From contig JAFAFZ010000333.1 in NCBI GenBank assembly GCA_023423215.1, forward strand, positions 1 to 8,966: a stretch of DNA of 8,966 nt. Reading direction: 5' to 3'. Positions within the stretch are counted from its first letter, which is position 1; every line of letters starts with the position of its first letter. A program made the position numbers and the translations under genes. This DNA is from Actinomycetes bacterium. Lineage in GTDB: Bacteria; Actinomycetota; Acidimicrobiia; Acidimicrobiales; Microtrichaceae. The notes below the pieces were generated by a model. That model saw only the letters and a list, made by a program, of their open reading frames with translations, did no database searches and was not told the origin of the DNA. Shown here piece after piece: positions 5,511-8,966 of the stretch.

Positions 5511-6811
5511 AGTTCAAGCGAGCGGTCCGCGCGGCCGCGGTCGTGCTGGTGGTCGCCGCCATCGGCGCCGGGTGCAGCGAGTCGTCCGACTCGGGCAGCG
5601 GTGACGAGGGCGGCGGTTCCTCGTCCTCGGGCGAGGTCCGCGGCGTCACCGACACCGAGATCACCGTCCAGGGCATCGCACCGCTGACCAGCGCCGGCGG
5701 CGGCTACCCCGGCGCCGACCTCGGCGCGAAGGCCCGCTTCGAGCGCGCCAACGAAGAGGGCGGCGTGCACGGCCGCACCATCAACTACCTGGGCACGGCC
5801 GACGACAACGAGGACGGGACCAAGAACCTCGACCTGGTGAAGAAGGCCGTCCAGCAGGACGACGTGTTCGCCGTCGTGCCGATGCTCGGCGCCGGCTTCC
5901 TGCCCGCCTCCTCGGACTTCCTCGACAGCGAGCAGGTCCCGTCGGTCGGCTGGGGCTTCATGCCCGGCCAGTGCGGCGCGCCCGACTCCTACGGCTTCGG
6001 CTTCAACGGCTGCATCCAGCCGCCCGGCGCGAACCTGGTCAACACCTCGCTCGCCGCGCAGATCATCGCCGAGATGGGTGAGGGCACGACCGTGGCGATC
6101 GTCAGCGACGACACCGCGAACTCGACCGAGGGCCTGAAGACCGTCGAGGGCGCGTTCCGCGCCGAGGGTGCGAAGGTCGTCTACGCCAAGCCGAACGTGC
6201 CGACCTCGGAGCAGGTCGACTACACGCCGTTCGTCCAGGACGTCATGACCTCGAACGACGGCAAGGCGCCCGAGCTGGTCGTCTTCAACAGCCTCTTCGC
6301 CAACACCGTCGGCATCACCGCCGGCCTGCGCAGCGCCGGCTACGAGGGCGAGACGCTGAACTACATCACCTACGTGCCGGGCCTGCTCGAGTCGAGCCCC
6401 GACACCGCGGCGGCCCTCGAGGGCACCTACGTCAGCACCCAGTTCCTGCCGACCGAGTTCGGCGGCGACGCCATCGAGCAGATGCAGGCCGACTTCGAGG
6501 CGGTCGAGCCAGGTGCCCAGATCACCCTGGGCGGCGCGCTCACCTACTGGATGGCCGACGTCTTCCTGCAGATGCTGGAGGCGGTCGGCAAGGACCTGAC
6601 CGGCGCCACGTTCGGTGACGTCATCAACGGCGGCTGGGGCTACGAGCCCGAGGGCGACCCGGCGGGCCTCGGCCCGATCGAGTACCCCGCAGGCCACAGC
6701 GAGCCGGCCCCCTGCTCGGCGCTCGTCCGGATCGAGAAGGCCGCCTACGTGCCGGTCCAGCCGATCGAGTGCTTCGAGAACCTGCCGATCGACGAGGTCC
6801 CGACCTCCTGA
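5507..6811 (+). CDS. branched-chain amino acid-type ABC transporter substrate-binding lipoprotein
   Basis: A complete 434-residue periplasmic-binding-type protein (Peripla_BP_6, LivJ/LivK-like). The signal sequence has a basic start (MKFKRAVR), a hydrophobic core at about 9-21 and a lipobox ending in C23 (GAGC), so it is anchored outside the membrane as a lipoprotein. A Ser/Gly/Asp-rich tether covers about 24-43. The fold then begins with TEITVQGIAPLTSAGG (50-65) and continues with YPGADLGAKARFERANEEGGVHGR (67-90), both typical of the family. C156/C169 and C403/C422 could form two disulphides. The start is ATG at 5507 with GGGGGA 5 nt before it. It feeds the permease fusion encoded next. Relatives bind amino acids, amides, urea, or aromatic and alicyclic acids, so the Liv label does not mean leucine. 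Being divergent from the catabolic operon suggests it captures that pathway's substrate. Confidence 0.92.
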   Translation: MKFKRAVRAAAVVLVVAAIGAGCSESSDSGSGDEGGGSSSSGEVRGVTDTEITVQGIAPLTSAGGGYPGADLGAKARFERANEEGGVHGRTINYLGTADDNEDGTKNLDLVKKAVQQDDVFAVVPMLGAGFLPASSDFLDSEQVPSVGWGFMPGQCGAPDSYGFGFNGCIQPPGANLVNTSLAAQIIAEMGEGTTVAIVSDDTANSTEGLKTVEGAFRAEGAKVVYAKPNVPTSEQVDYTPFVQDVMTSNDGKAPELVVFNSLFANTVGITAGLRSAGYEGETLNYITYVPGLLESSPDTAAALEGTYVSTQFLPTEFGGDAIEQMQADFEAVEPGAQITLGGALTYWMADVFLQMLEAVGKDLTGATFGDVINGGWGYEPEGDPAGLGPIEYPAGHSEPAPCSALVRIEKAAYVPVQPIECFENLPIDEVPTS

Positions 6812-6824
6812 TCCCCCCTGGGAC

Positions 6825-6854
6825 GGGCCGGGTCACCACGCGGTGACCCGGTCC
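6825..6854 (+). other. intercistronic hairpin between binding protein and permease
   Basis: CCGGGTCACC (6828-6837) and GGTGACCCGG (6842-6851) pair perfectly around the loop ACGC, and three more pairs (one G-U) extend the stem to 13 bp. No T-run follows, and the next gene starts 42 nt downstream. It therefore looks like a leaky terminator or an mRNA stabiliser that keeps the binding protein more abundant than the permease, a common need in ABC operons. A full stop of transcription is unlikely, since no clear promoter follows. Confidence 0.6.
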
Positions 6855-6895
6855 GTCGTCCGTTCCACGCCGCCCAGACAGGGAGTCCGCAGGTC

Positions 6896-8966
6896 ATGGA
6901 CAAGTTCGTCGCACTGCTCATCGGAGGCGCCGTCTCCGGAGCGGTCTACTCGCTCGTCGCGGTCGGGCTGGTGCTCACCTACACGACGTCGCGGGTGTTC
7001 AACTTCGCGCAGGGTGCCGTCGCCTTCGTCGTGACGCTCTGCTTCTACGAGCTGACGCAGGGCCTGCACTGGCCGATGCCGATCGCGTTCGCCGCGTCGG
7101 TCCTCGTCCTCGCCCCCGCCCTCGGCCTTGCGGTCTACGGACTCGTCTTCCGCAAGCTCGCCGACGCCGAGGACTCGACCAAGATCGTCGCGACGATCGG
7201 CCTGTCGATCGCGCTGCCCGCCATCGCGCTCTTCATCGTCGAGACCGCCGTCGACTCCTTCGGCGTGTCGATCCCCCGTGGCGACAACATCCTCTTCCCG
7301 CCCGGGCTCGGGCCGACGCCCAAGGTCAGCTGGTCGATCGGCCCCGCCAACGTGGACTCGAACCAGGTGATCGCGCTGGGCGTCGCCGCGGTGACCGCCG
7401 TCGGCCTCTGGTACCTGCTGCGCCACACCCGGCTCGGACTGAAGATGCGCGCCACGGTCGACCGGCGCACGCTGGCCGAGACCCGCGGCGTGGACACCGC
7501 ATCGGTGTCCCGGCTGTCGTACGCGCTGAGCTTCGCGATGGCGGGCCTGGCCGGCGTCGCGGGTGCAACGTTCTTCAGCCTCACGCCGACCTCGTACACG
7601 GCGATCCTCGTCGTCGCCGCCGGCGCCGCGGTGATCGGTGGCCTGCGCTCGATCCCGCTCGCGTTCGCCGGGGGCATCCTCCTCGGCCTCGCGCAGAGCC
7701 TCTTCGCCGGCTACGTCAACGTCGCCGAGGACATCAGCGGCCTGTCCTCGGCCGTGCCGTACGTCCTGCTCTTCGCGGGCCTGTTCCTCCTGGCTCGCAA
7801 CCGGGGCAGGGTCGCCGGCCAGGTCGCCGAGCTGGCGCCCGCCGATCCCGTCGCGGTCGGTGCACCGTGGCGACGGGCACTGCCGTGGCTCGGTGTCGGC
7901 GCCGCGCTCTGCGTCGTGGTCTCGGTCGCCGATCCGTACTGGCTGGGCCTGACCAACAAGGGCCTGGCGATGGCCGTGATCTTCCTGAGCTACGTCGTCG
8001 TGACCGGCATCGGCGGCATGGTCAGCCTGGCGCAGGCGACGTTCGTGCTCTTCGCCTCGCTGCTCATGGGTCGGCTCCTGGACCAGGGCGTCGGCTTCTT
8101 CCCGGCGCTCGTCATCGGCATCGCCGCGGCCGCCCTGCTCGGGGCGCTGTTCGCCCTGCCCGCACTGAAGCTCGGTGGGCTGGCCCTGGCGCTGTCGACG
8201 CTGGCGCTCGCGCTCATCGGCGAGACCGTGCTGTTCGCGTGGCCGGCGCTCAGCAACCGCAGCTACGGGTGGACGATCCCGCGCCAGAAGCTGGGCTCGA
8301 TCGACTTCGGCGACGACCGCACGCTCGGCATCGCGCTGGTCGTCGTCGTCCTGCTGGTCGTGCTGCTCATCACGAACCTGCGGCGCTCGCCCTCGGGTCG
8401 GTCGATGCTCGCCGTGCGTTCGAGCGAGGCCGCGGCGGCGTCGGTCGGGCTGTCGACCCCGATGGCCAAGCTGCGGGTCTTCGCCGTGTCGGCCGCCATC
8501 GCCGGCCTCGGCGGCGTCCTCCTGGCGATCGTCAACCGCAGCGTCACCAACGCGAGCGTGCCGGCGCAGCTCAGCCTGACGTGGCTGGCGATCGTCGTCC
8601 TCATGGGCATCCGACGGCCGGCGGGCGCGCTGCTCGCCGCCTTCGTGTTCGTCCTCAGCCCGGAGCTCATCGGGACCTTCACCGAGTCCGCCCGCATCGA
8701 GCAGATCTTCTTCGGCCTCGGCGCGATCCAGCTGGCCAGCTCCCCCGACGGCGTGCTGAGCGCGCTCACCGCGGCTCGCCGCCGTCGCCAGCGCGACGTC
8801 GAGGTCCCCGAGGAGCTCGCCGACCCGAGCGGGCGGACCGACGCCGACGCGGTCGCCCCGGCGGAGCCCTCGCCGACGCCGGCCACCGGGCTCGCCCCGG
8901 CGGCGTTGCGGGTCGCGGACCTGCGCTCGGGCTACGGCCAGGTCAAGGTGCTCCACGGCGTGGACC
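6896..8966 (+). CDS. fused LivH-LivM permease with C-terminal ATP-binding cassette domain (partial)
   Basis: An open frame from ATG 6896 (GGGAG 10 nt upstream) to the right edge, 690 residues so far. Residues 1-300 are a LivH-like permease: NFAQG at 36-40 and the cytoplasmic coupling loop GLKMRATVDRRTLAETRGVD (181-200). Residues about 330-620 are a LivM-like permease: MVSLAQATF (375-383) and coupling loop GRSMLAVRSSEAAAASVGLS (501-520). Each half has several hydrophobic spans. A basic RRRRQR (628-633) then leads into a Pro/Ala/acidic linker (about 634-668). From 671, LRVADLRSGYGQVKVLHGVD is the opening strand of an ATPase; the YGQVKVLHGV wording is closer to LivF than to LivG. Walker A and later motifs lie past the edge. 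Actinobacterial permease/ATP-binding fusions are known. It works with the preceding lipoprotein to import a small solute; a second ATPase gene probably follows. Confidence 0.9.
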   Translation, partial: MDKFVALLIGGAVSGAVYSLVAVGLVLTYTTSRVFNFAQGAVAFVVTLCFYELTQGLHWPMPIAFAASVLVLAPALGLAVYGLVFRKLADAEDSTKIVATIGLSIALPAIALFIVETAVDSFGVSIPRGDNILFPPGLGPTPKVSWSIGPANVDSNQVIALGVAAVTAVGLWYLLRHTRLGLKMRATVDRRTLAETRGVDTASVSRLSYALSFAMAGLAGVAGATFFSLTPTSYTAILVVAAGAAVIGGLRSIPLAFAGGILLGLAQSLFAGYVNVAEDISGLSSAVPYVLLFAGLFLLARNRGRVAGQVAELAPADPVAVGAPWRRALPWLGVGAALCVVVSVADPYWLGLTNKGLAMAVIFLSYVVVTGIGGMVSLAQATFVLFASLLMGRLLDQGVGFFPALVIGIAAAALLGALFALPALKLGGLALALSTLALALIGETVLFAWPALSNRSYGWTIPRQKLGSIDFGDDRTLGIALVVVVLLVVLLITNLRRSPSGRSMLAVRSSEAAAASVGLSTPMAKLRVFAVSAAIAGLGGVLLAIVNRSVTNASVPAQLSLTWLAIVVLMGIRRPAGALLAAFVFVLSPELIGTFTESARIEQIFFGLGAIQLASSPDGVLSALTAARRRRQRDVEVPEELADPSGRTDADAVAPAEPSPTPATGLAPAALRVADLRSGYGQVKVLHGVD
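7183..7198. repeat. 16-bp perfect palindrome, second copy
   Basis: GATCGTCGCGACGATC here is identical to the centre of the 26-bp palindrome at 2193-2218. In both places it encodes Ile-Val-Ala-Thr-Ile with the same codons, so codon preference alone could account for it. Confidence 0.5.

Noticed and set aside
4631..6697. Minus-strand open frame of about 690 codons across the binding-protein gene and the divergent promoter
   Set aside because: It is low-complexity, Arg/Gly/Val/Ala-rich antisense of real genes, with no family motif. It runs through the operator and over the clear lipoprotein and SDR genes.
6825..6854. Calling the hairpin a strong rho-independent terminator
   Set aside because: There is no T-tract after the stem, and the permease gene 42 nt downstream has no evident promoter of its own.
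6833..8956. Minus-strand open frame of about 700 codons opposite the permease fusion
   Set aside because: It is rich in Arg, Asp and Glu with no fold pattern, the typical antisense shadow of a GC-rich membrane protein gene. The plus strand has clear LivH and LivM motifs.

Overview
The window is about 70 % G+C and uses almost only G/C-ending codons. Several genes start with GTG, and neighbouring genes overlap by 4 bp (ATGA or GTGA). Together with the protein families present, this points to a high-GC actinobacterium, probably of a Nocardioides/Gordonia/Mycobacteriales-like soil type; the genus cannot be fixed from the sequence. I see no tRNA, rRNA, CRISPR array, insertion sequence or phage gene. 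It reads as ordinary chromosomal catabolic sequence.

Layout: two divergent transcription units diverge from a control region at about 5251-5506. The leftward unit (minus strand) reads in order: an SDR oxidoreductase (5250-4486), a SnoaL/NTF2-like protein (4473-3961), a second SDR oxidoreductase (3964-3200), a second SnoaL/NTF2-like protein (3102-2638), a TetR-family regulator (2641-1976), a cyclase-family metal hydrolase (1979-1005), and an N-acyl-D-amino-acid-deacylase-like amidohydrolase (944 to beyond the left edge). Junctions are 12 nt, -4, 97 nt, -4, -4 and 60 nt, so this is very probably one operon with coupled translation. The rightward unit (plus strand) holds a lipoprotein substrate-binding protein of the branched-chain amino acid (Liv) type (5507-6811). 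After a 13-bp hairpin comes a long fused permease gene (6896 to beyond the right edge) that carries a LivH-like half, a LivM-like half and the first residues of an ATP-binding cassette domain.

The control region contains a 16-bp inverted repeat (5303-5318). It overlaps the -10 of a plausible leftward promoter and the -35 of a plausible rightward promoter, both with 17-bp spacers. The simplest reading is that the TetR protein encoded in the operon represses both units from this one site until the imported compound or a metabolite is present.

Taken together: an ABC importer takes up a small organic solute. Two NAD(P)-dependent dehydrogenases, two SnoaL-like proteins (a fold used by dehydratases and isomerases) and two hydrolases (a cyclase-type ring or amide hydrolase and a deacylase-like amidohydrolase) then act on it. 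The substrate cannot be read from the sequence. The most unusual points are the shared operator/promoter layout, the triple Liv fusion, an SDR lacking the conserved active-site Asn, altered metal-site motifs in both hydrolases, and a 26-bp perfect palindrome inside the regulator gene.
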